Positions 1 to 8,529 of a DNA stretch of 64,000 bases are shown in pieces. The notes under the pieces are model-generated. The model saw nothing but the letters and a program-made list of their open reading frames with translations, was not told where the DNA came from and made no database searches. The DNA is from Deltaproteobacteria bacterium (GTDB lineage Bacteria; Desulfobacterota; Desulfobacteria; Desulfobacterales; UBA2156), in NCBI GenBank assembly GCA_019309485.1, contig JAFDGC010000009.1, positions 7,380 to 71,379 of the forward strand. Direction: 5' to 3'. Position 1 is the first letter of the stretch. Each line of letters starts with the position of its first letter. The position numbers and the translations under genes are program-made.

Positions 1-689
1 GCGACGCGGATCTTTTCCGCCGCCGCCGTGAAATCATAGGGGACGAACTTCAGATCCACGCTGTTTTCATCGTCATCCCAAAGGATATATTTTGCATCTT
101 TGTTTCCGTCCCGGGGTTGTCCCACGCTCCCGATATTCAGAATATACCGGTGGGTTCGGTGAAGCCGTGTTTTCCCTTTTTTGAGGGGCGCCCGGTGCAG
201 CCCCTCAAGGCCGGATGAAATGATTTCCAGATGGTGGGTGTGTCCAACAAAGCAGACCCTGAAGTCCAGGTCCAAAAAGGTTTTTCTCAGCATCTTTTCA
301 TCCGCCTGAAAAAGGTAGGTCAGGGGGGAATCGGGCGGGTAGCCGTGAACAAAGCGGCAGTCGTCAATACAAAGAAAGGGTCTGAGACTGCGGATGAAAC
401 GCACCGGGGGATGGCGGATCATGTCCGCGGTATAAAGAAGCGATTTCCGGGCGGCGGGATTGAACCAGTCCAGGTAATCCGGATCCACCACCGCCAGTTC
501 ATGATTCCCCAAAAGGGTTTGTATGTCATGTCGGCGGATTTCCCCGATGACTTCTTCGGGTTGGGCCCCGTAACCGATCATATCCCCCAAATTGATGATC
601 CGATCCACCTTTTCGGCCTGGATGTCGGAAAGGACCTGTTCCAGGGCGTCGAGGTTGGCATGGATGTCGGACAGCACCGCGTATTTCAT
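1..689 (-). CDS. Calcineurin-like metallophosphoesterase (3' end outside window)
   Basis: The minus-strand reading frame starts with ATG at 689 and runs off the window edge, so the C-terminus is missing. The visible 229 residues open with YAVLSDIHANLDAL and contain LGDMIGYG, GNHE and GHTHH, which are the metal-binding motifs of the calcineurin-like phosphoesterase fold (D-x-H, G-D, G-N-H, G-H-x-H). NIGSVGQPRD near the end matches the YfcE/MJ0936-like subgroup of small phosphodiesterases. The substrate cannot be told from sequence. It lies 18 bp downstream of the prepilin peptidase gene on the same strand, so the two may be cotranscribed. A second, different member of this superfamily is at 62579-63058. 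Confidence 0.88.
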   Translation of the reverse strand, partial: MKYAVLSDIHANLDALEQVLSDIQAEKVDRIINLGDMIGYGAQPEEVIGEIRRHDIQTLLGNHELAVVDPDYLDWFNPAARKSLLYTADMIRHPPVRFIRSLRPFLCIDDCRFVHGYPPDSPLTYLFQADEKMLRKTFLDLDFRVCFVGHTHHLEIISSGLEGLHRAPLKKGKTRLHRTHRYILNIGSVGQPRDGNKDAKYILWDDDENSVDLKFVPYDFTAAAEKIRV

Positions 690-707
690 AAAAGTTCGGA
701 TCCCGCC

Positions 708-1493
708 TTATCCGCTGGATCTTCCCAGGTGAAAATACCAATGGATCATCTCGGGCCCCAGGTGCACGTAGGCCATGGCTCCCAGAGACAGGAAAGGGCC
801 GAAGGGAAGGGCGGTTTTTAACCCTTTCCGCGATCGGAGCATCATGAGAACGCCTGAAAGGGCCCCAATCAGGGATGCGGTAAAAAGGGTGAAAAGTACG
901 CCTTCCCATCCGATCATGGCACCGATCATGGCCAGCAACTTGATATCTCCCCCGCCCATGCCTTCCCGTTTGGCCAGGGCGTGATATAAGACCGCTACGG
1001 CCAAGAGGACCCCGCCGCCGGAAAGGATTCCCAACAAGGAGTCCACGATTTTCATCTCCGGCAGAAAGGCGCCGGCCCCCAATCCCAGGAGGATGCCCGG
1101 CAGGGTGATGACATCCGGGATGATCTGATGATCGATATCGATGAAGGCGACGGTCAACAGGGCGGAAACAAAGATGAAAAAGACCCCCCCTTGAAAAGAG
1201 AATCCATAACGGATACTGATGGAAAGGGCCAAGAGACCGGTAAGGAGTTCCACCAGTGGATAGCGAACAGGGATGGAAGCGGCACAAGAGCGGCATCGGC
1301 CTTTCAGCAAGAAATAACTCACAAGGGGAATATTGTCGTAAAAAGGAATGAAATGGTCGCATGCCGGGCACCTGGATCGGGGGCGGAGCACGGAACGGTT
1401 TGCGGGAATCCGGTGGATGCATACATTCAAAAAGCTCCCGACACAGGCACCGAAAATGAAAAGAATGACGTCGATCAGGATCCGCTCCGGCAT
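708..1493 (-). CDS. pilD: Prepilin peptidase / N-methyltransferase (type IV pilus or type II secretion)
   Basis: This 261-residue inner-membrane aspartic protease cleaves type IV prepilin and type II pseudopilin leaders and N-methylates the new terminus. The cytoplasmic loop has the zinc tetracysteine set CPAC (residues 42-45) and CRSC (67-70), which marks the bifunctional class. The catalytic aspartates sit in AFIDIDHQIIPD (about 116-127) and in GGGDIKLL (Asp182). Hydrophobic segments occur along the whole length. ATG at 1493 is preceded by AGGAAG at good spacing. No pilin or secretion genes are nearby. It is divergent from lon. Confidence 0.95.
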   Translation of the reverse strand: MPERILIDVILFIFGACVGSFLNVCIHRIPANRSVLRPRSRCPACDHFIPFYDNIPLVSYFLLKGRCRSCAASIPVRYPLVELLTGLLALSISIRYGFSFQGGVFFIFVSALLTVAFIDIDHQIIPDVITLPGILLGLGAGAFLPEMKIVDSLLGILSGGGVLLAVAVLYHALAKREGMGGGDIKLLAMIGAMIGWEGVLFTLFTASLIGALSGVLMMLRSRKGLKTALPFGPFLSLGAMAYVHLGPEMIHWYFHLGRSSG

Positions 1494-1647
1494 ACTCTTC
1501 CTGCTTTATAAAAGGGTTTTCATCCGCAATGTTTCCCCGGTACCCCATCTTTCAGAAGGGAATGGACTCAAATATCCTGGGAAAAGGCGTCCTTGGGAGT
1601 ATTGCACATCCTCATTGGCAGACCATAGGTGGGTTGGCCTGAAAAAT

Positions 1648-1686
1648 CAACATGCATGTTGTCAAGTCCAAAACGGGTCTTATTTT
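1648..1686 (+). promoter_or_regulatory. Candidate lon promoter with palindromic operator
   Basis: Positions 1648-1661 read caacatgcatgttg, a perfect 14-bp palindrome. Its right end overlaps a -35-like TTGTCA at 1659-1664, followed after 16 bp by TATTTT at 1681-1686. The overlap suggests repressor binding; this is inference from sequence alone. Confidence 0.4.
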
Positions 1687-1700
1687 ATATTATTTAAGCG

Positions 1701-1742
1701 GAATGCTTCCCGTATGCCCCGAATTGAAAGGCAGGGGGCGCG
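1701..1742 (+). repeat. Family B dispersed repeat, decayed partial copy (B3)
   Basis: The stretch begins gaatgcttcccg and continues with ccccg and an aaggc core. It matches the left half of the copies at 54563 and 27181 with several substitutions. It lies 26 bp upstream of family A copy A1. Confidence 0.5.
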
Positions 1743-1768
1743 GCAAATTCATTCAGTTGGATCCGACT

Positions 1769-1875
1769 GGAGCTTCCCCGCTGCCCCGCAAGGCGGGATT
1801 TTCGCTTCGCTCCGACTCGCGAAGCACTGCCGTCAGGCAGAATCTGAGGGGACTGCGCTCGCTGTTGCGGTTCAC
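1769..1875 (+). repeat. Family A dispersed intergenic repeat, copy A1
   Basis: About 107 bp, running from ggagcttccccgctg to gctgttgcggttcac. The reverse complement of 33821-33927 matches along the whole length, and 43058-43143 matches both ends. Inside are two short hairpins, cccgc-aag-gcggg and ctgcc-gtca-ggcag. It ends 30 bp before the lon start codon. Confidence 0.85.
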
Positions 1876-1905
1876 ATCTTTTAACGGATCAACCCCGGAG
1901 AACCC

Positions 1906-4308
1906 ATGGCCGAAACGGATAAAGACGATCTGATCAGTATTTTGGAAGAACACGAGAGGGAAACGGACGTTCCCAACACCCTGCCTCTCCTTCCGGTAAG
2001 GGATGCGGTGATTTTCATCGACATGGTCCTTCCATTGTTTGTCAGCAGGGAGAAATCGGTACAGGCGGTGGAGGAAGCCGTATCCGGCGAAGGATTCTTG
2101 TTTTTGGCCACCCAGAAGGACCCCGGCATCGAAAATCCCAAACCGACGGATATTTTTTCGGTGGGAACGGTGGGCCGAATCCTCCGCGTGCTCAAACTCC
2201 CGGACGGAAGCGTCAAAATACTGGCCCAGGGAGTGGTTCGGGGGAGGATCCTCAATTATGAAAAGACCTCTCCGTTATTCCAGGTCAAGATCAAAACCCT
2301 CCCCGAACAACCCGTGGAGAAGGTGGGCCTTGAGATCGAGGCCCTCATGCGGAACGTGCGGGAACAGTCCGAAAAGGTATTGGCGCTCCGGGGGGAATTG
2401 ACCGCGGATGTCAAGGCCATCCTGGGGAGCATTGAAGACCCCGGAAGACTGGCCGATATTGCGGCATCCAACCTGAAGCTGAAAATCAATGAGTCCCAGT
2501 TGCTCCTGGAGCTCATCGATCCCATCGATCGTTTGAAAAAGATCAACGATCTATTGTTCCGGGAGGTGGAGCTTTCCGCCATGCAGGCCAAGATCCAGTC
2601 GGATGTCCGGGACGAAATCTCCAAATCCCAGCGGGATTATTTTCTGCGGGAGCAGGTCCGGGCCATTCACCGGGAATTGGGGGACTTTGACGACCGCAGC
2701 ATGGAAATTGCGGAGTACCGGAAGAAAATCCGCCGGGCCCGCATGCCCCGGGAAGCGGATAAGGAAGCGAGAAAACAGCTCAAGCGCCTCGAACAGATGT
2801 ATCCCGATTCCGCCGAGGCCACCATTGTACGCACCTATTTGGATTGGCTCACGGAGCTTCCCTGGAAAAAGGCCACCAAGGACGTCATCGACATCCAGGC
2901 CGCCAAAAGGATCCTGGATACAGAGCATTACGGTTTAAAAGCCGTGAAGGACCGGGTCCTGGAGTATCTGAGCGTGCGGAAACTGAACCCGAAGATGAAA
3001 GGCCCTATTTTGTGCTTCGTGGGCCCTCCGGGTGTCGGAAAGACATCCTTGGGCCAGGCCATCGCGCGGTCCTTGAACCGGAAGTTCGTCCGCGTTTCCC
3101 TGGGGGGGCTCCGGGATGAAGCCGAGATCCGAGGGCATCGGCGCACGTACATCGGGGCCCTCCCCGGCAGGATTTTGCAGGGGTTGAAGCAGTGCGGCAC
3201 CAACAACCCCGTCTTTATGATGGACGAAATCGACAAGCTCGGCGCCGACTTTCGGGGTGACCCCGCCTCGGCACTTTTAGAAGCATTGGATCCTGAACAA
3301 AATTTTGAATTTAGTGATCATTATCTAAACATTCCCTTTAACCTTTCCAATGTGATGTTCATCCTTACCGCCAACATGACCGATTCCATTCCGCCCGCCC
3401 TTTTGGACCGGATGGAGATCATCATCCTTTCCGGGTATTCCGAGGAGGAAAAGCGGATCATTGCCTATAAACACTTGATCCCGCGGCAATTGAAGGAAAC
3501 CGGATTGCGCCCGGATGCGGTGCACATCAGTCCCACCGCCCTGTCCCTCATGATCCGGGAGTATACGGCGGAAGCCGGACTGCGGAACCTGGAAAGGGAA
3601 ATACAGACCATTTGCAGAAAAGTGGCCCGGCGGATCGCCGAAGGCCAGGCGCCACCCTTTCGCATCACCAAAGGAAGCCTTGTCAAATTTTTGGGGATTC
3701 CCAAATTCATCCCCGAAATGGAGGATGAGCCGGAACAGGTGGGTCTGGCCACGGGCCTGGCATGGACCCAGGTGGGCGGGGAGGTCATGTATGTGGAAGC
3801 CACCCTGATCCCCGGCAAGGGCGAACTCATCCTGACGGGACAACTGGGGGAGGTCATGCAGGAATCGGCCCGGGCGGCCGTGAGCTACGCCCGGAAAAAC
3901 CTCGACGCCGCCGGGGTGGATGAAGGATACCTGGATAACCTGGACATCCATATCCATGTGCCGGCGGGCGCCACCCCAAAGGACGGACCCTCCGCCGGGA
4001 TTGCCATGGCAGCGGCGTTGATTTCGGCCATCCGGAAGAAACCCGTGGACACCACCATCGCCATGACCGGGGAGATCACCTTGCTGGGCCGGGTGCTTCC
4101 CGTGGGCGGGCTCAAGGAAAAAGCCCTGGGCGCCCTGCGCACCGGGATCCGCACTATCGTTATTCCGGATAAAAATCAAAAAGAACTCAAGGAAATGCCC
4201 CCAAGCGTCAAGCGCCGGATCCGCTTTGTCCCCGTGAGACACATGGACGAAGTCCTTTCCGTAGCCTTTGGAAAGACAAGTCCGGCCCGGTCCCCAAAAA
4301 AGCCTTAA
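1906..4308 (+). CDS. lon: ATP-dependent protease Lon
   Basis: This 800-residue cytoplasmic AAA+ serine protease degrades misfolded and regulatory proteins. The N-terminal substrate-binding domain starts at LPLLPVRDAVIF (about 26-37). Walker A GPPGVGKT is near residue 375 and Walker B FMMDEID follows. The catalytic dyad is Ser696 (in GPSAGIAMA) and Lys739 (in GLKEKALGA), with the 43-residue spacing seen in E. coli Lon. The length is normal. Codons at about 3279-3345 are abruptly AT-rich compared with the rest of the gene, although the protein stays conserved there. tsaB follows 4 bp after the stop. Confidence 0.98.
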   Translation: MAETDKDDLISILEEHERETDVPNTLPLLPVRDAVIFIDMVLPLFVSREKSVQAVEEAVSGEGFLFLATQKDPGIENPKPTDIFSVGTVGRILRVLKLPDGSVKILAQGVVRGRILNYEKTSPLFQVKIKTLPEQPVEKVGLEIEALMRNVREQSEKVLALRGELTADVKAILGSIEDPGRLADIAASNLKLKINESQLLLELIDPIDRLKKINDLLFREVELSAMQAKIQSDVRDEISKSQRDYFLREQVRAIHRELGDFDDRSMEIAEYRKKIRRARMPREADKEARKQLKRLEQMYPDSAEATIVRTYLDWLTELPWKKATKDVIDIQAAKRILDTEHYGLKAVKDRVLEYLSVRKLNPKMKGPILCFVGPPGVGKTSLGQAIARSLNRKFVRVSLGGLRDEAEIRGHRRTYIGALPGRILQGLKQCGTNNPVFMMDEIDKLGADFRGDPASALLEALDPEQNFEFSDHYLNIPFNLSNVMFILTANMTDSIPPALLDRMEIIILSGYSEEEKRIIAYKHLIPRQLKETGLRPDAVHISPTALSLMIREYTAEAGLRNLEREIQTICRKVARRIAEGQAPPFRITKGSLVKFLGIPKFIPEMEDEPEQVGLATGLAWTQVGGEVMYVEATLIPGKGELILTGQLGEVMQESARAAVSYARKNLDAAGVDEGYLDNLDIHIHVPAGATPKDGPSAGIAMAAALISAIRKKPVDTTIAMTGEITLLGRVLPVGGLKEKALGALRTGIRTIVIPDKNQKELKEMPPSVKRRIRFVPVRHMDEVLSVAFGKTSPARSPKKP

Positions 4309-4312
4309 ATCC

Positions 4313-4996
4313 ATGCGGATCTTGGCCTTTGATACGGCGGCGGGGCATTGCAGCGCCGCTGTCGTCACACCGGAGGGAGTCCTAGCAGAAGTCAACGAAG
4401 CGGCCACGGAATCCCATTCCCGGCGGCTCATGGAACACATCTGCGAGGTGCTTTCCCATTGCGGGTTGGCCTTGTCGGAAATAGATGGATTGGCGGTGAC
4501 CCATGGGCCCGGAAGCTTCACCGGCCTGAGGATTGCGATAAGCACGGCAAAGGGATTGGCCCTGGCCATTGGAAAACCGGTTGTCTCCTTGTCCACCCTC
4601 CGCGTTCTGGCGTCCCAGGTCGCTGATGCCGGTATCTTGATCAGCCCCATGCTGGATGCGCGGAAAGGGGAAGTCTACTTTACGCGCTGCCGGTTCTCGG
4701 GGAAAGATTTAATTTTTGAAACGGCGGAATCGGTGGGTCCTCCGGAGGTTGCGGTGGCCGGCATCCGGGAGCCGTGTCTTTTCATCGGAGAAGGGGCCTT
4801 GCGCTATGCCGAAACGATCCGTCGGACCCTGGGAGAACGGGCCCGATTCCCGGATTCTCGCGATCATGCGGTCCGGGCCTCGGTGGTGGGATTCCTCGGG
4901 CTGGAACAGATCCGACAAAATCCCGGGGCCGAGCCGGCGTCCCTTGTTCCGGTTTACATCCGGGGCGCGGATGTCCGGAAGCCGTCTTTGCCGTGA
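4313..4996 (+). CDS. tsaB: tRNA threonylcarbamoyladenosine biosynthesis protein TsaB
   Basis: TsaB (YeaZ) is the TsaD partner that supports t6A37 modification of ANN-decoding tRNAs. The 227-residue protein starts MRILAFDTAAGHCSAAV, the family's ASKHA-fold N-terminus. It continues with THGPGSFTGLRIAISTAKGLA, the conserved core used for TsaD pairing. ATG at 4313 is chosen over an upstream in-frame start at 4268 because the family begins exactly here and the extension would lie inside lon. The 4-bp gap to lon indicates cotranscription. Confidence 0.93.
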   Translation: MRILAFDTAAGHCSAAVVTPEGVLAEVNEAATESHSRRLMEHICEVLSHCGLALSEIDGLAVTHGPGSFTGLRIAISTAKGLALAIGKPVVSLSTLRVLASQVADAGILISPMLDARKGEVYFTRCRFSGKDLIFETAESVGPPEVAVAGIREPCLFIGEGALRYAETIRRTLGERARFPDSRDHAVRASVVGFLGLEQIRQNPGAEPASLVPVYIRGADVRKPSLP

Positions 4997-5101
4997 AGCA
5001 TACAAAACGTGCATCCCTTTGTTTCGCGGTCCAGTGAAAAAAATCCTGTTTCAATGAGCCGATCGAGGGTCTTTAAAAATATCTAAGCGATCAAAAAAGG
5101 A

Positions 5102-5130
5102 TTGAATTCTCAACGTGTTTTTAATATAGA
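5102..5130 (+). promoter_or_regulatory. Candidate sigma-70 promoter upstream of psd
   Basis: TTGAAT at 5102-5107 and TATAGA at 5125-5130 are separated by 17 bp. It lies in the 180-bp gap between tsaB and psd, which otherwise shows nothing. The predicted start is about 40 nt before the psd ATG. Confidence 0.45.
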
Positions 5131-5176
5131 AGTCTCATAATAACCTGGGGGAGCGATCCGTTCAGCCTTTTAATAG

Positions 5177-5848
5177 ATGGAACAACACAGAATCGTAAAT
5201 CGAGTCCGAAACAACCCAATTCCCATTGCCCGCTCCGGATACCCGTTTATACTGGTCTCGGCGATGGCCGCGGTGGGATTTGCCCTAATCGGATTTGAAA
5301 CAATCGCGATACTGGGAGCGGTGGCGGCGCTTTTTATCACCTTTTTTTTTCGGGATCCGGAACGAAGGGTTCCGAAAGCGCCCGGGGCAGTGGTATCTCC
5401 GGCGGATGGGCGGGTGATTTCCATTGAGGCGGTTTCCAGGGCTCCTTTTTTTTCCGAACCGTGCCGGCGGATCAGCATCTTCATGACGGTTTTCAACGTG
5501 CACGTCAACCGGGTCCCGTATGAGGGACGCATCGGGGCCGTTGAATATCGCCCGGGATCCTTCATGGCCGCGAACCGGGATCGAGCATCGGAGCTGAATG
5601 AAAGAAACGCAATTTTAGTGAACACCGAAAGAGGTACGAAGATCTCGGTGGTACAAGTGGCGGGATGGATTGCGCGGCGGATTGTCTGTGCGATTCGGGA
5701 AAATGAACCGGTGGCCCGGGGGGAACGTTTCGGGTTGATCCGTTTCGGATCTCGTGTGGATGTATATCTTCCTGATACCGTGTCGGTTCACGTGAAGGTT
5801 GGACAGCGGGTCAAAGCAGGGGCTTCGATCATAGGATATTTGAAATGA
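5177..5848 (+). CDS. psd: Phosphatidylserine decarboxylase proenzyme (short, archaeal-like class)
   Basis: It makes phosphatidylethanolamine by decarboxylating phosphatidylserine. At 223 residues it belongs to the short class. Two hydrophobic segments near the N-terminus (about 22-55) anchor it, followed by FRDPERRVPKAPGAVVSPADGRV. The self-cleavage site that creates the pyruvoyl group is the Gly-Ser in GLIRFGSRVDVYLP near residue 194. No clear Shine-Dalgarno site sits at normal distance from the ATG (GGGGGAG is about 25 nt away), so the start is a little uncertain. Its stop overlaps the pssA start, giving the usual psd-pssA operon. Confidence 0.94.
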   Translation: MEQHRIVNRVRNNPIPIARSGYPFILVSAMAAVGFALIGFETIAILGAVAALFITFFFRDPERRVPKAPGAVVSPADGRVISIEAVSRAPFFSEPCRRISIFMTVFNVHVNRVPYEGRIGAVEYRPGSFMAANRDRASELNERNAILVNTERGTKISVVQVAGWIARRIVCAIRENEPVARGERFGLIRFGSRVDVYLPDTVSVHVKVGQRVKAGASIIGYLK

Positions 5849-6636
5849 AAAGAAGAAAACGCGTCAAGAAAGACCGGTCCAAACGTGGAAAAGGGATCTA
5901 CGTGCTGCCGAATCTGTTGACGTCCTTTAATCTGTTTTTCGGCTTTTACGCCACGGTCGCCGCGGTCAATCAAAAGTTTAAGGTGGCGGCGGGGGCCATT
6001 CTGTTGGGAGTGGTCTTCGATATCCTGGACGGAAAAGTCGCCCGGGCCACGCGAACCACGAGTAAATTCGGTCTGGAATACGATTCCCTGGCGGACCTGA
6101 TGACCTTCGGCCTCGCACCGGGACTCATGATCTACCTCTGGGCCCTGCAGCCTTTAGGAAGAATCGGATGGCTGGCGGCATTTTTATTTTTGGCCTGCGG
6201 CGCTCTGAGATTGGCCCGTTTCAACGCCCAGAGTCAAAGCGGTGCTTCCCACTTTACCGGGCTTCCCATTCCAGCCGCCGCTGCCATGAGCGCATCCACC
6301 GTGTTGCTGTTTCACCGGATCGGGGTGGCTCCCTATCCGGTGGCCATGCTTTTGTTGCTTTACTTTCTGGCGTTTTTGATGGTGAGCACCATTCCGTTCA
6401 AAAGCTTCAAGCAAGTGGAACTGTTTCGAAGGATGAAGTTTAATGTCCTCGTGGCGGCGATACTGATGATGATGTTCATCGCTGCATTGCCTTCCATTGC
6501 CCTGTTCACCATAGGGGCTGCATATATCTTATCGGGTCTCATCAGCGCCCTGCGCACGCAGATGAAGCCGAAACCGGATGATTCGAACGTATCGGCGGAA
6601 GAAGACGAAGAGGCGCTGCCGGTTCATCAAAAATAA
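5845..6636 (+). CDS. pssA: CDP-diacylglycerol-serine O-phosphatidyltransferase
   Basis: This integral membrane enzyme makes phosphatidylserine from CDP-diacylglycerol and serine, feeding Psd just upstream. The CDP-alcohol phosphotransferase signature is seen as DILDGKVARATRTTSKFG followed by EYDSLADL (about residues 59-83). Several transmembrane helices follow. The first 18 residues are very basic and the C-terminus is acidic and hydrophilic. The ATGA overlap with psd indicates translational coupling. A strong hairpin follows the stop codon. Confidence 0.95.
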   Translation: MKRRKRVKKDRSKRGKGIYVLPNLLTSFNLFFGFYATVAAVNQKFKVAAGAILLGVVFDILDGKVARATRTTSKFGLEYDSLADLMTFGLAPGLMIYLWALQPLGRIGWLAAFLFLACGALRLARFNAQSQSGASHFTGLPIPAAAAMSASTVLLFHRIGVAPYPVAMLLLLYFLAFLMVSTIPFKSFKQVELFRRMKFNVLVAAILMMMFIAALPSIALFTIGAAYILSGLISALRTQMKPKPDDSNVSAEEDEEALPVHQK

Positions 6637-6639
6637 CAC

Positions 6640-6665
6640 AGGCAATCCAAGACCTTGGATTGCCT
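6640..6665 (+). terminator. Hairpin after pssA, probable terminator
   Basis: A perfect 12-bp inverted repeat, aggcaatccaag / cttggattgcct, lies 3 bp after the pssA stop with almost no loop. There is no T-run after it, so it may be a processing or stabilising hairpin rather than a classic intrinsic terminator. Confidence 0.5.
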
Positions 6666-6776
6666 TACAGAGTAAATCCATGTAATGAAGCGGTTCAATC
6701 CCACGACCCATCGGTGATCATCGGTGGCGGGGGTTTTCGATGATCGATTGAACAAAATGAACAAAGGTGGAATGAA

Positions 6777-7799
6777 ATGACGGAAAAAACATTCAGCGTG
6801 GCGGTGGCGGGGGCCACCGGAGCCGTGGGAGACCAGATGATTCGATGCCTGGAAGAAAGACAATTTCCGGTGAAATCCCTGAAAGCCCTGGCATCCAAGC
6901 GCTCTGCGGGGAAGCGCGTTCGATATAAGGGTGAGACTGTCCTTGTGGAAGAGCTCACCGAAGATTCCTTTAAGGGCATCGATTTGGCCCTGTTTTCGGC
7001 CGGAGGAAGCACCAGCACCCGTTTTGCTCCCCATGCGGCAAAGGACGGTTGTATCGTGATCGATAATTCCAGTGCGTGGCGGATGGATCCGGAGGTGCCC
7101 CTGGTGGTCCCCGAAGTAAACCCCCATGCCGTGTCGGATTATACCCGGAAAGGGATCATCGCCAATCCGAACTGTTCCACCATCCAGATGGTGGTGGCCT
7201 TGAATCCGATTCACCGGCGTTTCGGAATCAAGCGGATCGTGGTCTCCACGTATCAGGCAGTGTCGGGTACCGGCAAGAAGGCCATCCATGAACTTTTCGA
7301 CCAAACCCGGGACATGATCAATTTTTTGGACATCAAAAAGGACGTCTATCCGCATCGGATCGCTTTCAACTGCCTGCCCCATATCGATGCGTTTCTGAAA
7401 AACGGCTACACGAAAGAAGAAATGAAGATGGTCCATGAGACGCGGAAGATCCTGGAAGACACGGATATCGGTGTGACCGCCACCACCATTCGGGTTCCGG
7501 TCTTTTTCGGCCACAGTGAATCCATCAATGTGGAAACGGATAAACCCATCACCCCCGAAGAAGTGAAAGCGGTCCTGGGGAAGGCGCCGGGGGTGAAAGT
7601 AGTGGATGATCCTTCAACGAATCGATATCCCATGCCCATCGATGCCGCCGGGCAGGATTGGACCCTGGTGGGGCGCATCCGGAAAGACGAATCCATCCCC
7701 AACGGCATCAACTTGTGGGTGGTGGCGGACAACATCCGGAAGGGCGCCGCCACCAATGCGGTCCAGATTGCTGAAATTTTAGCCGAAAAATATCTGTGA
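6777..7799 (+). CDS. asd: Aspartate-semialdehyde dehydrogenase
   Basis: It reduces aspartyl phosphate to aspartate semialdehyde in the pathway to lysine, diaminopimelate, threonine and methionine. The 340 residues open with VAVAGATGAVGDQM, the NADP-binding loop. The catalytic cysteine is in IIANPNCSTIQM (about residues 127-138), and the substrate-binding part includes VSTYQAVSGTG. ATG at 6777 follows AAAGGTGG with 7-nt spacing. It is the first gene of a five-gene run (asd-greA-rpoZ-ttcA-like-folE2). Confidence 0.97.
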   Translation: MTEKTFSVAVAGATGAVGDQMIRCLEERQFPVKSLKALASKRSAGKRVRYKGETVLVEELTEDSFKGIDLALFSAGGSTSTRFAPHAAKDGCIVIDNSSAWRMDPEVPLVVPEVNPHAVSDYTRKGIIANPNCSTIQMVVALNPIHRRFGIKRIVVSTYQAVSGTGKKAIHELFDQTRDMINFLDIKKDVYPHRIAFNCLPHIDAFLKNGYTKEEMKMVHETRKILEDTDIGVTATTIRVPVFFGHSESINVETDKPITPEEVKAVLGKAPGVKVVDDPSTNRYPMPIDAAGQDWTLVGRIRKDESIPNGINLWVVADNIRKGAATNAVQIAEILAEKYL

Positions 7800-7804
7800 G
7801 GAGG
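7799..7804 (+). promoter_or_regulatory. Shine-Dalgarno site that fixes the greA start at TTG
   Basis: AGGAGG overlaps the last base of the asd stop codon and sits 6 nt before TTG at 7811. An in-frame GTG at 7796 lies before the site and cannot use it. Confidence 0.75.
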
Positions 7805-7810
7805 ACGGCT

Positions 7811-8278
7811 TTGGAAAGAATTCCCATCACTTATAATGGGTATATGACCCTGAAAAAAGAACTGGAACGTCTCCTTTCCGTGGAGCGCCCGAAAAATATT
7901 CAGGCCATTGAAGACGCCCGGGGCCACGGTGATTTATCCGAAAACGCCGAGTTTGATGCCGCCAAGGACAGACAGGGCTTCCTTGAAGGCCGCATCAGCG
8001 AATTGCAATATAAGCTGTCTCATATGGACATCATCGATCCTGAAAAAGTTCCGAAGGATCGGGCGGTCTTCGGGGCCACGGTGGTTCTGGAAAATATTGA
8101 CACCGGTGAAGAGGTCTCCTATCAACTGGTGGGCCCAGATGAATCGAATGTGGAAGAAGGCAAAATCTCGATCCTTTCCCCCCTGGGAAAAGCCCTCGTG
8201 GGGAAGTCCCCGGGAAGCGAAGTGGAGGTCCAAACACCCGGTGGTCGACGCTGCTTTGAATTGATCGAAATCTTATAA
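7811..8278 (+). CDS. greA: Transcription elongation factor GreA
   Basis: GreA enters the RNA polymerase secondary channel and stimulates cleavage of backtracked RNA. From the TTG at 7811 the protein is 155 residues and begins MERIPITYNGYMTLKKELERL, aligning with E. coli GreA from its first residue. The coiled-coil tip carries the acidic pair in GDLSENAEFDAAKDRQ (about residues 41-56). The C-terminal FKBP-like domain ends with GRRCFELIEIL. The start is chosen by the AGGAGG at 7799. It overlaps nothing but begins only 11 nt after the asd stop. Confidence 0.96.
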   Translation: MERIPITYNGYMTLKKELERLLSVERPKNIQAIEDARGHGDLSENAEFDAAKDRQGFLEGRISELQYKLSHMDIIDPEKVPKDRAVFGATVVLENIDTGEEVSYQLVGPDESNVEEGKISILSPLGKALVGKSPGSEVEVQTPGGRRCFELIEIL

Positions 8279-8295
8279 AGAAACGGAGGTGGCCT

Positions 8296-8505
8296 TTGGC
8301 AAGAATCACCATTGAAGACTGTTTGAAGCGGGTCAAGAACCGATTCCTGCTGGTTCACATGGCAGCCAAGCGGGTCCGGCAGATTCGTGAAGGATCCGAA
8401 TATTTGGTCAGTTCTCCAAAGAACGAAGACATTGTGGTGGCTCTCCGGGAGATTGCCGCCGGGAAAGTCGTCGTCAGGGAAGACGGTAAAAAGGGCCAGG
8501 GATAG
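8296..8505 (+). CDS. rpoZ: DNA-directed RNA polymerase omega subunit
   Basis: This 69-residue protein wraps the beta-prime C-terminus and aids polymerase assembly. It begins MARITIEDCLKRVKNRF and contains AAKRVRQI and the family EDIVVALREIAAGKV segment. The start codon is TTG at 8296, set by GGAGGT at 8285-8290. It is 17 nt after greA, so two transcription proteins are adjacent in one operon. Confidence 0.95.
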   Translation: MARITIEDCLKRVKNRFLLVHMAAKRVRQIREGSEYLVSSPKNEDIVVALREIAAGKVVVREDGKKGQG

Positions 8506-8529
8506 CCCTTTTTCCGGACTCAGGGAATC

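Larger units (their letters stand above)
1494..1905. other. Divergent intergenic region between pilD and lon, carrying two dispersed repeats
   Basis: This 412-bp gap holds no convincing gene. It contains a 14-bp perfect palindrome at 1648-1661 and a possible lon promoter at 1659-1686 (TTGTCA, 16-bp spacer, TATTTT). It also holds a decayed family B repeat (1701-1742) and a full family A repeat (1769-1875). If the promoter is used, lon mRNA has a leader of about 210 nt that includes both repeats and their hairpins. Confidence 0.6.
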
